A DNA stretch of 64,000 nucleotides from Salinadaptatus halalkaliphilus. GTDB taxonomy: Archaea; Halobacteriota; Halobacteria; Halobacteriales; Natrialbaceae. The stretch is taken from NCBI RefSeq assembly GCF_006543045.1, contig NZ_RBZW01000012.1, positions 62,001 to 126,000 of the forward strand. Reading direction: 5' to 3'. Under the pieces are notes generated by a model. That model ran no database searches. It was not told where the DNA came from and saw nothing but the letters and a program-made list of their open reading frames with translations. Each line of letters begins with the position of its first letter. The first letter of the stretch is position 1. The position numbers and the translations under genes were made by a program. Below are positions 33,324 through 42,324 of the stretch, in pieces.

Positions 33324-34087
33324 CGGTGCTCCAGCGGTGTCGGTTCCTGGTCGGTCGTCACCGCGAGGAAGACGTCCTCGAGCGAGGAGTCGGCCTCCTG
33401 CTCGAGGCGAGCCGTTAGCGCCGCCGGCGCGCCCTCCGTGACGATGTGGCCGTCGGCGAGAACACCGACGGTGTCGGCCAGTTCTTCGACGACGGGAAGG
33501 ATGTGCGTCGACAGAAAGATCGTCTGTCCCTCCGTGGCCATTTTGGCGATGGCGTCGATCACGGTGCGAGCGGCCCGCGGATCGAGCCCGCTGGTCGGTT
33601 CGTCGAGGAAGACGACCTCGGGTTCGTGTAACAGCGCCTGGACGAGTCCGACCTTCTGGCGCATCCCTTTCGAGTAGTCGTCGATTCGCTTGCCGGCGTC
33701 GCCGGCGAGGTCGAAGCGCTCGAGCCAGCCGTCGATCCGGCGACCGGCCTCCTCGGGCGGAATATCACGCAGGCGCGCCGCGTACTCGAGTTGCTCGAGG
33801 CCGGTGAGTTCGTCGAAGACCGGCGGTTCTTCGGGGAGGTAGCCGATCGAGTCCCGAACGCCGTCGCGGTCGGTCACGGGGGTGCCGACGATCCGTGCGG
33901 TGCCCGAGGTCGGTCGGGTGAGCGTCGTTAGCATCCGCATCGTCGTCGTCTTGCCGGCGCCGTTGGGTCCGAGAAAGCCGTAGACGGTTCCCCGTTCGAT
34001 CGTGAGGTCGACGCCGTCGACGGCGGTCGTCGATCCGAATCGCTTCGTCAGGCCGTCCGCGTCTATTGCTGGTGGTGTGGAGGGCAT
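33320..34087 (-). CDS. ABC transporter ATP-binding protein
   Basis: 255 residues, one complete nucleotide-binding domain: Walker A GPNGAGKTTT (about 39-48), Q-loop region, signature DDYSKGMRQKVGLVQAL (about 136-152), Walker B VVFLDEPTSGLDP (about 157-169) and a switch His in STHI. Sequence style is that of CcmA/NatA exporters. It is the first gene of a two-gene operon with the 12-helix permease. The short acidic tail after the domain is typical. Confidence 0.95.
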   Translation of the reverse strand: MPSTPPAIDADGLTKRFGSTTAVDGVDLTIERGTVYGFLGPNGAGKTTTMRMLTTLTRPTSGTARIVGTPVTDRDGVRDSIGYLPEEPPVFDELTGLEQLEYAARLRDIPPEEAGRRIDGWLERFDLAGDAGKRIDDYSKGMRQKVGLVQALLHEPEVVFLDEPTSGLDPRAARTVIDAIAKMATEGQTIFLSTHILPVVEELADTVGVLADGHIVTEGAPAALTARLEQEADSSLEDVFLAVTTDQEPTPLEHR

Positions 34088-34148
34088 CGTCGGTGTTCGT
34101 TCCTACCGGCCGTCTTGAACGTGTTGTGTTGTTTAACTTTCGGAGCGG

Positions 34149-35531
34149 TCACTCCGCGCTGGAGTCGTCGACGTCGACGCGGGTGCCGTACCCCGACTCG
34201 CCCACGACGTCGCCGTCCTCGAAGACGACCTCGCCGCGGACGACGGTCGCGACCGGCTTGCCGACGAAGGATTCGCCCACGAACGGCGAGACGCTGTTTT
34301 TCGAGTGTAGTTCGTCGCTCGAGGCGAGCGTCCACTCCCGGTCGGGATCGACGATGGTGAAGTCGGCGTCGGTACCGACCTGGAGCGACCCTTTCTTGGG
34401 ATACATCCCCCAGACCTGGGCTGGTCGGGTCGCGTGGCGGTAGACCCACTCCTCGAGCGTGAGTCGACCCTCGTCGACGAACGTGAGCATGACGGGAACT
34501 TCGGTCTCGAGGCCGACGAAGCCCGAGATGGCGTCCCAGGTGTTGCCGAAGGGATTGTCGACCATCTTCTCCTCAGGGGTGTGGGGCGCGTGATCGGTCG
34601 CGATGCAGTCGATCGCACCCTCGTCCATGCCGACATCCCAGAGCCGTTGGCGCTCCTCGGCGTCGCGAATGGGGGGCTGGATCCGTGCGGGGTTGCCTTT
34701 CTCGCGGAGGACATCCTCGGTGAACCAGAGGTAGTGGGGCGTCGTCTCGGCGGTGACATCGACGCCGCGACCTTTGCCGCGGGCGACAGCCTCGGCGGCC
34801 GATCCCGAGGAGACGTGGAACATGTGGATCTTCGTGCCGGTCTCGGCGGCGAACGTGATCATTCGCTCGACGGCCTCTCGTTCGGCGATAACGGGCCGGG
34901 AGTGGGCGTGGTCGATCGGATCCGTCTTGCCCTCGGCCTGGAATCGCTCGGTGTAGTGGTCGATGATCTCGCCGTTTTCCTCGTGAAATCCCAGGCGCTT
35001 GCCTGTCTCCGCGATCGCCGCCATCGCCTCGAGAATCTCGCCGTCGTTCGGCGGTGGGACATCGCCGACGGTCGATCCCAGGAAGATCTTGAACCCGAGC
35101 GCACCAGCCTCGTCGAGATCCGGGATCAGACCCAGATTCTCCGAGGTAACGACGACGTAGCTCTGGAAGTCGACGTGTGCGCCGGCCTCGCCGCGCTCGA
35201 ACTTCAACGCGAGGTGGTCGGGGCGATCGATCACGGGATCGGTGTTTGGCATCCCGACGACGGTCGTGACGCCGCCGGCTGCGGCCGCCCGCGTCGCCGA
35301 CTCCCAGTCTTCCTTGTACTCGAGGCCGGGTTCGCGATTGTGAATGTGACAGTCGACGATACCCGGAACCAAGACGGCGCCGTCGGCGTCGAACGCTCGA
35401 TCGGCGTCCGGAAGTTGTTCGGGCCGACCAACGGCAGCGATGGTACCGTCCTCGACTGCGACACCCGCATCCGGCGTTCGACCGGCGGGTGTAACCACGG
35501 TGCAGTTCTCGACGACGAGATCGACGGTCAT
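34149..35531 (-). CDS. pyrC: dihydroorotase
   Basis: Cyclises carbamoyl-aspartate to dihydroorotate. 460 residues from the ATG at 35531 (MTVDLVVENCTVVTPAG). The metal motif GIVDCHIHNREPGLEYKED (about 56-74), the carboxylated-lysine region LGFKIFLGS (Lys about 150), HEENGEI, and DCIATDHAPHTPEEK with the catalytic Asp (about 318) follow the class-I/long dihydroorotase pattern. Allantoinase and hydantoinase are close relatives, but proximity of pyrD and the HxHxREPG form favour dihydroorotase. It is not co-transcribed with pyrD. Confidence 0.9.
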   Translation of the reverse strand: MTVDLVVENCTVVTPAGRTPDAGVAVEDGTIAAVGRPEQLPDADRAFDADGAVLVPGIVDCHIHNREPGLEYKEDWESATRAAAAGGVTTVVGMPNTDPVIDRPDHLALKFERGEAGAHVDFQSYVVVTSENLGLIPDLDEAGALGFKIFLGSTVGDVPPPNDGEILEAMAAIAETGKRLGFHEENGEIIDHYTERFQAEGKTDPIDHAHSRPVIAEREAVERMITFAAETGTKIHMFHVSSGSAAEAVARGKGRGVDVTAETTPHYLWFTEDVLREKGNPARIQPPIRDAEERQRLWDVGMDEGAIDCIATDHAPHTPEEKMVDNPFGNTWDAISGFVGLETEVPVMLTFVDEGRLTLEEWVYRHATRPAQVWGMYPKKGSLQVGTDADFTIVDPDREWTLASSDELHSKNSVSPFVGESFVGKPVATVVRGEVVFEDGDVVGESGYGTRVDVDDSSAE

Positions 35532-35686
35532 TACGCCTGCCTTGCCGTGGGCCGCGCATATAGCTTCTGTTGGCCGATCCACGAAATCGATCCGGCATCG
35601 ACTCCACGACGGTTTCGAGCAGTAACGTTTTCCGAGACACACCCGTGTTTCCGGACGATGATCGCTCCCACGCAGGTGCACCCGCA

Positions 35687-36196
35687 ATGACCGGAGATGG
35701 CGAGTTACCGACGACGGCGGCGTGGACCGAGCTTCGCGAGGACGCGATGGCGATCGCCGAGCGATATCGCGACGACGGCTGGGACACCGTCGTCGTCGAT
35801 CCGGTCGCGATCTCCCCGTCCGACGCCGACGAACGATTCGGCTTCGAGGTCGTCGTCTCCGCCGAGGCGTACGACGCTATCGCGTCGCTCGTCACAGACA
35901 CCGACACGACAGTCGAGGACGCCGACATCTATTACCGGCCCGCCGACGGCGCTGATCAGCGATACGCGCTCGCAGTCGAACACGATACCGCGAGCGACAC
36001 CGCTATTGCCGTGCCGCTGACGTACTCGATCTCAACAGCGAAATCCGTCCTCGAGCAGGCGCTGCTGGATGAAGAGTTGCTCGTTCACGTCCGACCGGCC
36101 GACGACGAATCGCCGAACCGGTGGGTCACGTTCTCTCACGACGATCCGTCACTGTTTCTCGAGGAAGCGGATGTCCGCGACTGGGAGCTCCCGTAA
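35687..36196 (+). CDS. hypothetical haloarchaeal acidic protein
   Basis: 169 residues from the ATG at 35687 (MTGDGELPTTAAWTELRED). A mixed alpha/beta soluble protein: a helical region TELREDAMAIAERYRDDGWDTVVVDPVAI, then alternating strands and an acidic C-terminus. It has no cysteines, signal or membrane segment. Similar proteins exist in haloarchaea (I think of DUF7529, without certainty). It is divergent from pyrC, with about 155 bp between the starts, and is followed by a convergent membrane-protein gene. Confidence 0.7.
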   Translation: MTGDGELPTTAAWTELREDAMAIAERYRDDGWDTVVVDPVAISPSDADERFGFEVVVSAEAYDAIASLVTDTDTTVEDADIYYRPADGADQRYALAVEHDTASDTAIAVPLTYSISTAKSVLEQALLDEELLVHVRPADDESPNRWVTFSHDDPSLFLEEADVRDWELP

Positions 36197-36202
36197 CCGC
36201 CA

Positions 36203-36463
36203 CTAGCTCGTCTGCAGGTAGCCGTCGGCTGCCGCGGCGATGTGAAGCAGCGGCGACGCGAGAAACAGCACGATTCCGATGAGGACCAGCGAGAGGACGA
36301 ACGCAAGGGCGTAATAAGCCAGAAATCCACCGATCCAGTACAGCCCTCGCTTTTCGTGTCCGGCGATGTAGTGTCCGACACCGGGGATGATGAACGAAAC
36401 GATCGCAGCGACGATTGGACTCGTCCCCGACTCTGCGGCCGTTGATTGTTCTGCTGTTGCCAT
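36203..36463 (-). CDS. small two-helix membrane protein (TM2-like)
   Basis: 86 residues: a polar N-terminus, membrane segment 1 (SPIVAAIVSFIIPGVGHYIAG, about 14-34), a GHEKRGLYWIGGF turn, then one long or two short hydrophobic segments (about 45-75). The PGxGHYIAGxxxRG element is the signature of TM2/DUF5683-type small membrane proteins. Its function is unknown. It converges with the preceding hypothetical gene. Confidence 0.75.
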   Translation of the reverse strand: MATAEQSTAAESGTSPIVAAIVSFIIPGVGHYIAGHEKRGLYWIGGFLAYYALAFVLSLVLIGIVLFLASPLLHIAAAADGYLQTS

Positions 36464-36615
36464 GTTCGGATTACTGAAGTGAGGTCACTTAATGCTACTG
36501 AATACCGAGTAGGTTGAACTCACATTTCCCGCCTTACTATCGATCGTACCGATACGAAGCGTGATGTCAGCGCGACGGTTTTATCGGTGCGGTGTGCAAG
36601 AGTACGCCAAACGAT

Positions 36616-37356
36616 ATGCGTGATACATTACTGTGGTACCCATTCCGCGGCCCGTGGCTCGAGCGGACGGCCGTCGGTAGCGTGCTCGTCCTCGGCTCCG
36701 TTCTCGTCGTTCCGGCCGTCCTCCTCGTCGGCTACTGCCTCCGAGTCCTCGAGGGTGCGCTCGAGGGCGACGACGAGCCGCCGGCGTTCGGCGAGTGGCA
36801 GACACTCGCCAGCCTCGGAGGGTGGGGAACGGCGATTACAGCCGTCTATCTGTTCGGACCGCTACTCGCCGGGGCGTTCGTCGCCGGGATCCTCGCTGCG
36901 ATTGGGTATCTCGCCCTCGCGACAGTGGCACCTTTCGTCGGCGGCCAAGAGGCAGTCGTCTTGACCCTCAGTATCGTCGCCGCACTCGCTGCGGCGCTGG
37001 TCGCCCTCGCGATCGCCAGCGTCACGCTCGCGATCTATTTCACCCTGCCTGCAGCACTGACTCGGTACGCGGCGACGAAACGCGTTCGAGCGGCGTTCGA
37101 TCGCGACACAGTCACCTCGATCGTGCTGACCCGCGAGTATGTCATCGCGATGGCAACACTCCAGTTGGTCCCGCTGGTCGTCCCACTCGTTGTACTCGTT
37201 TGTCTGGTGACCGTCGTCGGCATTCCCGCACTGCCTGCAGTGCCGTTTCTCGCGGTGCTGTGGTCCGCATACGGGTTGGGCGTCGCCCTTCGTCGCGGAC
37301 ACGTGAGGGTGGGCCCCGACGAATCGACGACGGTCGAGTCGAGTCTCCCCGCGTGA
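36616..37356 (+). CDS. DUF4013 membrane protein
   Basis: 246 residues from the ATG at 36616 (MRDTLLWYPFRGPWLERTAVG); a GTG 24 nt upstream would add eight atypical residues. GYCLRVLEGALEGDDEPPAFGEW (about 39-61) is the characteristic DUF4013 hydrophilic loop, followed by four or five long hydrophobic segments and a short polar tail. TTTTATCG near 36570-36577 may be the TATA box. Archaeal DUF4013 proteins have no established function. Confidence 0.85.
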   Translation: MRDTLLWYPFRGPWLERTAVGSVLVLGSVLVVPAVLLVGYCLRVLEGALEGDDEPPAFGEWQTLASLGGWGTAITAVYLFGPLLAGAFVAGILAAIGYLALATVAPFVGGQEAVVLTLSIVAALAAALVALAIASVTLAIYFTLPAALTRYAATKRVRAAFDRDTVTSIVLTREYVIAMATLQLVPLVVPLVVLVCLVTVVGIPALPAVPFLAVLWSAYGLGVALRRGHVRVGPDESTTVESSLPA

Positions 37357-37455
37357 CGCTCCAGACAGGTTGGCTACGACCTTTCGAGTCGGCCACGAGG
37401 GACGCGAGTCCGACCGATCGGTACCGTTTTCCACATCTACCTGCTACCGACGAGC

Positions 37456-38505
37456 GTGAGCCGAGAGACGGCCGAATTCGGCTTCGAACTGCGAACCTGC
37501 CGCTGGGCCGAACGCGAGTGGCCACCCGACCGAACGGACAGCGACGACGCCGTCCTCGTCGCTAGACAGCTCGGCACCGGCCGCCGCCGCTGGGATACGA
37601 TCGTCCTCGAGTGCGATCGGGAGGCCCTCGGCCGCCGAGCGAATTTCGGCCCGACGCGACTCGATAGCGACCTCCTGCACGTCGTCGCCAACGCACCCAG
37701 CGAGTGGCGCTACTACCGCGACGCACTACCCCACCCCGGCTATCCCTGGCGATACGTTCGCGAGGCCATCCACCAGGCCGCCGACCGGGGGATTCTCCGG
37801 CGTCGGAAGCGCGGCAATCGCATCGAAATTCGACGGCGGTGGCCCTACCCGGACTGGGTAACACGCATCGTCGCCATCGAAAACAAACCTGACCTCGACG
37901 CCAGTGCCGCCCGCGCGCTCGCTGGCCAACTCGAGTACGACGTCGCGATGGCCTTGGCCGACGAGGTCTGGGTCGCGACGAAACAGACGGACGAGGCCGT
38001 CGAACCCGTGTTGCTCGAGGATCTACCGATTGAGGCGGGCGTTCTCACGCTCGACACCGATCGCCTGACCGGCGACGTCGAGTGGTTCCCGCGAACGCTC
38101 GCGGTCGAAGACCCAGGGACGCGCATTCTCGAGCGCCCCACCGGCACTGACGGGCGCGATGCCTCAGCCGCACGATTCGAGTACGCCGACCCCGAGGGGA
38201 AAGCACAGAAACGCCTCGAAATCGCCGAGCGAGCCTACGAACGCGGCTGGCGATCCTTCGTCGACACCATGCGCCCCGACTGCAGACACTTCGAGGGCCA
38301 CGCTCGAGATGGAACCCACATTCGACCGTACTGTCGTGCACACGGACGCTGCCAGACGGCCGCGGAATGTGGCGGCTCCTGTCCGGAGTTCGAGCCCGAA
38401 CCACCCATCTGGCGAACGAACGGCTGGCCGCTCGAGGGAGGGCCCGGTGGATCCGTCCGGCGGCTTCTCGAGCGGCGACGACGGCGGCGCCGGCCCGACC
38501 TCTAA
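37456..38505 (+). CDS. DUF5787-family protein
   Basis: 349 residues with a GTG start at 37456. Segments FELRTCRWAEREWPP at the N-terminus, YYRDALPHPGYPWRYVREAI, and WVTRIVAIENKPDLDASAA with AGQLEYDVAMALADEVWVATK resemble a restriction-endonuclease-like core (ENKPD could be an E-x-K metal site). Cysteines near the C-terminus (MRPDCRHFEG, YCRAHGRCQTAAECGGSCPEF) suggest a metal cluster or zinc site. I recall this as haloarchaeal DUF5787. Nuclease function is a guess from the E-x-K and cluster pattern. Confidence 0.8.
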   Translation: MSRETAEFGFELRTCRWAEREWPPDRTDSDDAVLVARQLGTGRRRWDTIVLECDREALGRRANFGPTRLDSDLLHVVANAPSEWRYYRDALPHPGYPWRYVREAIHQAADRGILRRRKRGNRIEIRRRWPYPDWVTRIVAIENKPDLDASAARALAGQLEYDVAMALADEVWVATKQTDEAVEPVLLEDLPIEAGVLTLDTDRLTGDVEWFPRTLAVEDPGTRILERPTGTDGRDASAARFEYADPEGKAQKRLEIAERAYERGWRSFVDTMRPDCRHFEGHARDGTHIRPYCRAHGRCQTAAECGGSCPEFEPEPPIWRTNGWPLEGGPGGSVRRLLERRRRRRRPDL

Positions 38506-38529
38506 GCGCGGCCCGACGACAAAACGGCG

Positions 38530-39036
38530 TTACCCAGCGATTTCGACCTCGAGGTCGTCGCGGTCGACGGCGAGTCGAAACGTCGGAACGGTTCGGTACT
38601 CGACCTCGACGACGTCCTTGCGGCGAAGACTCTGCAGGCCGGACCGGACGGCTTCGGCCTCGGGATCGATGTCGAACTCGTCTCGAAGATTGTGTAACAC
38701 CGAAACGACGCTCTCTGACCGCTCGTCGGGACCGGCAAGCACCGCGACGATCTGGGTCTGCAGCTCCGGGACGCGGATGCGAGAAGGTGCCCCGTCGGCG
38801 TCCGGATCGCTCTCGATCCCAGGCTCGACATCGACGAGGTCGGCTGCCTCCGCCGTCGCCCGAATCAGGCTGTTGTCGTCTCGAAAGTAGTAGTCGCCGA
38901 GTTCGTTCTCGAGATACTGGTGTACCTCGCTACCGCTTTCCATCCCCCACCGATCCTGTAGTTCGGCATTTTTCGTCGGCTGTAGCTCCACGACGTCAGC
39001 CAGCCGGTCTCTGGCCTCCTCCGAAATCGTCATCAT
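38530..39036 (-). CDS. DUF5797-family regulator-like protein
   Basis: 168 residues (ATG 39036, or the next codon ATG 39033). SEEARDRLADVVELQPTKNAELQDRWGM and SGSEVHQYLENELGDYYFRDDNSLIRAT match my memory of haloarchaeal DUF5797, a winged-helix-like protein. The C-terminal portion (VPELQTQIVAVLAGPDERSESVVSVLHNL) looks like a second helical wing domain. It is convergent with the DUF5787 gene. A regulatory role is likely but unproven. Confidence 0.82.
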   Translation of the reverse strand: MMTISEEARDRLADVVELQPTKNAELQDRWGMESGSEVHQYLENELGDYYFRDDNSLIRATAEAADLVDVEPGIESDPDADGAPSRIRVPELQTQIVAVLAGPDERSESVVSVLHNLRDEFDIDPEAEAVRSGLQSLRRKDVVEVEYRTVPTFRLAVDRDDLEVEIAG

Positions 39037-39178
39037 CGATACGTATGGGGATCCCCTACTTTTGCGTTGTGTCCTCGCAGCCGAACACGAAATTCCCGAT
39101 CGTCACGTCATCGGTTCCTTCTATCCACCGCTTCCCCCACGAAGGTTCGGTTGAAACGCGACCACGCTCGAGTGGCCG

Positions 39179-40465
39179 TCAATCGCTCCCGACGACCGGA
39201 ATCGGCGCCGTCGTCTCGAGCGTTTCTTCGATCTGCGTATAGACCAGGATCGAACCCAGCACCGCGAGTCCGGTGCCGAAGATGAAGGGGACTTCGAAGC
39301 CGTAGCCGACTAGTGCGCCCGAAGCGAGCGGACCAAGCGCGATGCCGAAGCCGAAGGCCATCGTCAGCACCGAGAGTTTCGAGCCGGACTCGCCTTCGCC
39401 GGCGATGTCGCCGGCCAGCGCGAGCGAGGGTGCAAACACCATCGCGCCGGCGATCCCCTGGATCAGTCTGGCCAGAAACATCGTCTCCGAGCCCGTAATG
39501 AAGCCCTGGATTAACGTCGAGGGGATCAGGAGGATCATGCCAGCGACGATGAACGGTCGTCGGCCGTATCGATCACAGGCGCGCCCGATCGGCGTCTGTA
39601 GGAGGATTTGGGCGAGGATAAACGCCGCGAACTGCAGCCCGAACCAGGTCGGCCCTTGCTCTAGGCGGGCGTTGACCTGGGGTTGGATCGTCGCAAACAG
39701 CGCGATCGCAGCGGCCATAAACAGCGAGGCAACGCCGAGGGTGAAGATCGGGTCGAACAGGTTTCGACCGGAGGGATCTCGAATCGGAATCGAGATATCG
39801 GCGCCGGCGTTCGCCTTCGTTCCCTCGGGGTCGGTGATGAGAACGGTCACGAGGACCGTACTGAGTGCGGCGGTGACCGCTGCGACGTAGAAGGCCGCAT
39901 CGAAGCCGCTGACGCTGAGCGTGGCGATCGAGTAGGGGCCGAGGTTGACGACCGCGCCGGCGGCCAGCGGCCCGGCACCGAAGCCGAGCAGCCGAAAGGT
40001 GTTGTAGACACCCATATTACCGCCGCGGTCGTCGGTCGTCGCGAGTTCGTTCACCAATGCGATCGACGCCGGGACGATAAAGGAGACGCTGACGCCCTGG
40101 AGGCCACGGATGACCAGCAAGGTGAGGTACGATTCTGCGAAGACGTACGCGACGTTGGTCAGGGTGAGCCCGGCCAGCCCGATCAAAATGAAAGGCTTGC
40201 GACGACCGAATCGGTCGGAGAGTCGCCCCGTAAACGGCTGAAAACTGCTGTTGAGAAAGCCAAATAGCGAGAGGATGATCCCGATGATCATCGCCTCCCC
40301 GAGGCCGAGCGTCGCGCCGCCGACGATATCGCTGGCGACGTACAGCGGGATGACGATGATGAGAAACGAGTTGCCGACGCCGTCGGCCATCCGGGCAAAC
40401 GCTAGGGCAAGTACCCGCCGATCGACGGCGAACTGCGCGAGGATTCGACTGGCGAGCGATCCCAT
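39179..40465 (-). CDS. major facilitator superfamily transporter
   Basis: 428 residues with 12 hydrophobic segments in two groups of six, and a central polar loop (about 205-235; DPEGTKANAGADISIP). Motif A copies appear between helices 2 and 3 (GRLSDRFGRRKPFILIG) and in the second half (GRACDRYGRRPFIVAGM). This is the drug:H+ antiporter-type layout, but substrate cannot be inferred. The gene is monocistronic by spacing. Confidence 0.93.
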   Translation of the reverse strand: MGSLASRILAQFAVDRRVLALAFARMADGVGNSFLIIVIPLYVASDIVGGATLGLGEAMIIGIILSLFGFLNSSFQPFTGRLSDRFGRRKPFILIGLAGLTLTNVAYVFAESYLTLLVIRGLQGVSVSFIVPASIALVNELATTDDRGGNMGVYNTFRLLGFGAGPLAAGAVVNLGPYSIATLSVSGFDAAFYVAAVTAALSTVLVTVLITDPEGTKANAGADISIPIRDPSGRNLFDPIFTLGVASLFMAAAIALFATIQPQVNARLEQGPTWFGLQFAAFILAQILLQTPIGRACDRYGRRPFIVAGMILLIPSTLIQGFITGSETMFLARLIQGIAGAMVFAPSLALAGDIAGEGESGSKLSVLTMAFGFGIALGPLASGALVGYGFEVPFIFGTGLAVLGSILVYTQIEETLETTAPIPVVGSD

Positions 40466-40722
40466 TGTCGGTACGACAACCTCACCGCCGATTATAGTTT
40501 CGAATCGAAATATACTCGGCCGGGACCGTCAGGCCCTCGAGTAGCCGTTTGTGCCTGCAGATGTAGCGACGGTGGTGGGCGACGTGGCGCTGCTATTTGC
40601 CGACGGCCTCGAGTCGGATCGACACAATCTGCTCTCGTGAGCGGCTTCGGAGGTGAAGCGACGACGTTGTGTTCGCGCCAAACGCGTGGCTTAAGTCACT
40701 CGGTCGACGTAACCTGGACACG

Positions 40723-41031
40723 ATGGAATTCTGTGACGAATGCGGTTCGATGATGAAAGCCGACGACGGTCTCTGGGAGTGTGGGAGCTGTGGCTTTACG
40801 AAGCCGAAAGGCGACGCCGACCAGTATATCGTTACCGACGACCAGGAGGCCAGCGAAATCATCGAATCCTCAGAGGAGACCTCGCTACCGGAAACTGACG
40901 CGCACTGTCCGGAGTGTGGCCACGATCGAGCGTATTGGTATATGCAACAGATTCGGGCTGCCGACGAGTCCGAAACGCGGTTTTTCATCTGCAGTGAGTG
41001 CGAGTACAAGTGGCGCGAAGACGATAACTAA
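40723..41031 (+). CDS. tfs: transcription factor S (TFIIS/RPB9 homologue)
   Basis: Stimulates RNA cleavage in backtracked archaeal RNA polymerase. 102 residues from ATG 40723 (MEFCDECGSMMKADDG). The N-terminal zinc ribbon has CDEC and CGSC (about 4-7 and 22-25). The C-terminal TFIIS ribbon (about 63-98) has CPECGHDRAYWYMQQIRAADESET and CSEC, with the essential acidic Asp-Glu pair in RAADES. TTAAGT near 40691-40696 may be the TATA box of a leaderless mRNA. Confidence 0.95.
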   Translation: MEFCDECGSMMKADDGLWECGSCGFTKPKGDADQYIVTDDQEASEIIESSEETSLPETDAHCPECGHDRAYWYMQQIRAADESETRFFICSECEYKWREDDN

Positions 41032-41103
41032 CACGTTCAACGCTCGACAACGGGCCGATACTGAAACGGAGCCCTCAAGGCGGTCGCTGGCGGACGGCTT
41101 TCC

Positions 41104-41592
41104 ATGGCTGCAGACGACCCCGCGATGGATTTCGACGAGCAGGACGACACCGAAGCGATCGTCCAGTACGTCATCGAAGAACACCACGAATTTCTCTCCT
41201 GGATCGGCACGACCGTCGACGAGGTCGGCGACGGGGCGGTTACGCTTTCGATCCCGTACGACGAGAAGTTGAGCAATACGCGACCGAACGATCCGAGCGA
41301 CCAGCGAGCGGATATCCACGGTGGCGTCGCGGCGACGCTCATCGACACCGCCGGCGGATTCTGTCTGCGGACGGCGATCGAGAACCCGTTCGAGGCTCGA
41401 ATCGCCACGATCAATCTGAACGTCAACTACCTCCGACCGGCGACGGGCGATCTCACCGCGACGGCGGACATCATCCGAGCCGGACGAAGCGTCGGCGTCA
41501 GCGAAGTGACCGTCGAGAGTACGACCCCGGACGGACAGACCCGCGAGGTCGCGACCGGACAGGGCGCATTCCGCATTTTCCGACCGGAGTGA
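41104..41592 (+). CDS. PaaI-family hotdog thioesterase
   Basis: 162 residues. Acidic N-terminus, then the hotdog domain: GDGAVTLSIPYDEKLSN, DIHGGVAATLIDTAGGFCLRTAIE (the HGG motif and helix carry the active site; about residues 77-100) and TINLNVNYLRPATGDLTATADIIRAG. Hydrolyses acyl- or phenylacetyl-CoA type thioesters. Substrate unknown. It lies 72 nt downstream of tfs on the same strand but is likely independent. Confidence 0.9.
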   Translation: MAADDPAMDFDEQDDTEAIVQYVIEEHHEFLSWIGTTVDEVGDGAVTLSIPYDEKLSNTRPNDPSDQRADIHGGVAATLIDTAGGFCLRTAIENPFEARIATINLNVNYLRPATGDLTATADIIRAGRSVGVSEVTVESTTPDGQTREVATGQGAFRIFRPE

Positions 41593-41599
41593 TCGTCGA

Positions 41600-41746
41600 T
41601 CAGTTCGGGTTCGCGCCGTCGTCGTAATCGGGGCTTCGACGGGACGCAAGCCAGAGCCGGACGTGGAAATAACAGCCGACCCCAGCGACGAGTACGAAGT
41701 AGAGATAGATCGCCGCCTCGAGGTGAACGGACACCGGATCGATCAT
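41600..41746 (-). CDS. small single-helix membrane protein
   Basis: 48 residues (MIDPVSVHLEAAIYLYFVLV, then AGVGCYFHVRLWLASRR and an acidic end PDYDDGANPN). One hydrophobic segment spans about residues 10-28, followed by basic residues that suit a cytoplasmic C-terminus. Codon use fits the genome. The stop lies 8 nt past the convergent thioesterase gene. I do not recognise it, but haloarchaea often encode such tiny membrane proteins next to transporters; none is adjacent here. Confidence 0.6.
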   Translation of the reverse strand: MIDPVSVHLEAAIYLYFVLVAGVGCYFHVRLWLASRRSPDYDDGANPN

Positions 41747-41808
41747 ACTCGTCGATCAGACTCGAGGCGCTTACGCGGTCGGCTGGACGCGTTCACGGTA
41801 TAAATCAA

Positions 41809-41837
41809 GGCTGGTACATCGGTACAGCAATCCGTAT
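41809..41837. repeat. family-B half element at small gene stop
   Basis: GGCTGGTACATCGGTACAGCAATCCGTAT matches the right half of the family-B element (GGCTGGGCCGGTAGATCGGTACAGTAATCCGTAT), with a short deletion. Its last base is the first base of the complement of the TGA stop of the next small gene. No convincing left arm is visible upstream, so this is a half copy, like 12328-12361. Confidence 0.6.
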
Positions 41838-42004
41838 CAGTGCTTTCCGGTTGCGATCATCCAGTATCGCACTCCGAGATACACCACGATGACGCCGAAC
41901 GTGACCGCAAACAGCGTCTCGCCGGCGTTTACCGACACCGACAGCGCGATCAGGTTGAACGCAATGCCGACGACGTACAGCAACCGCATCCGATAGTTAC
42001 TCAC
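41837..42004 (-). CDS. small two-helix membrane protein
   Basis: 55 residues with a GTG start at 42004, preceded on the minus strand by GAGGTGG at a good Shine-Dalgarno distance. Sequence: MSNYRMRLLYVVGIAFNLIA, then LSVSVNAGETLFAVTFGVIVVY and a basic end (RYWMIATGKH). Two hydrophobic segments (about 8-24 and 31-50) suggest a hairpin membrane protein. The TGA stop lies on a family-B repeat arm. Together with the 48-residue gene downstream it may form a mini-operon of small membrane proteins. Confidence 0.6.
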   Translation of the reverse strand: MSNYRMRLLYVVGIAFNLIALSVSVNAGETLFAVTFGVIVVYLGVRYWMIATGKH

Positions 42005-42324
42005 CGGTGGCCACCTCGAGTGGGAATCGCCTTCGGCCGGTTACCCCCTGTATGGGTCGCCACGCGCACCCTCGAGCGTGATACTGCAGACGGCAGGTGT
42101 AAACATTCGCGACTCCCGTCTGGCGAGCTCGCTTCAGAGACGTGTGTCCGACAGTACGAGTCGCGCCGAACCGCCTCAGGGGATCTCGGTCGACCACCGT
42201 CGACTCGAGGACGAGTCTGCGACCACTCTCAGTCCGCCAACGCCCAATCATATCGATTCCTTCGACAGCACCCTCAAAAATCCTCCTACCGCGAAGGCGA
42301 ACGCGAGAGTTTTGATGGTCGCGA
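42005..42324. other. 320-bp intergenic region
   Basis: Between the nicotinamidase-like gene's stop and the start of the small membrane gene, both on the minus strand. Several open frames cross it in both directions, but none has a recognisable motif or good codon character. I see no RNA gene, repeat or strong TATA box beyond the start region of the small gene. It may hold the promoter of the small genes and the 3' end of the hydrolase transcript. Confidence 0.4.
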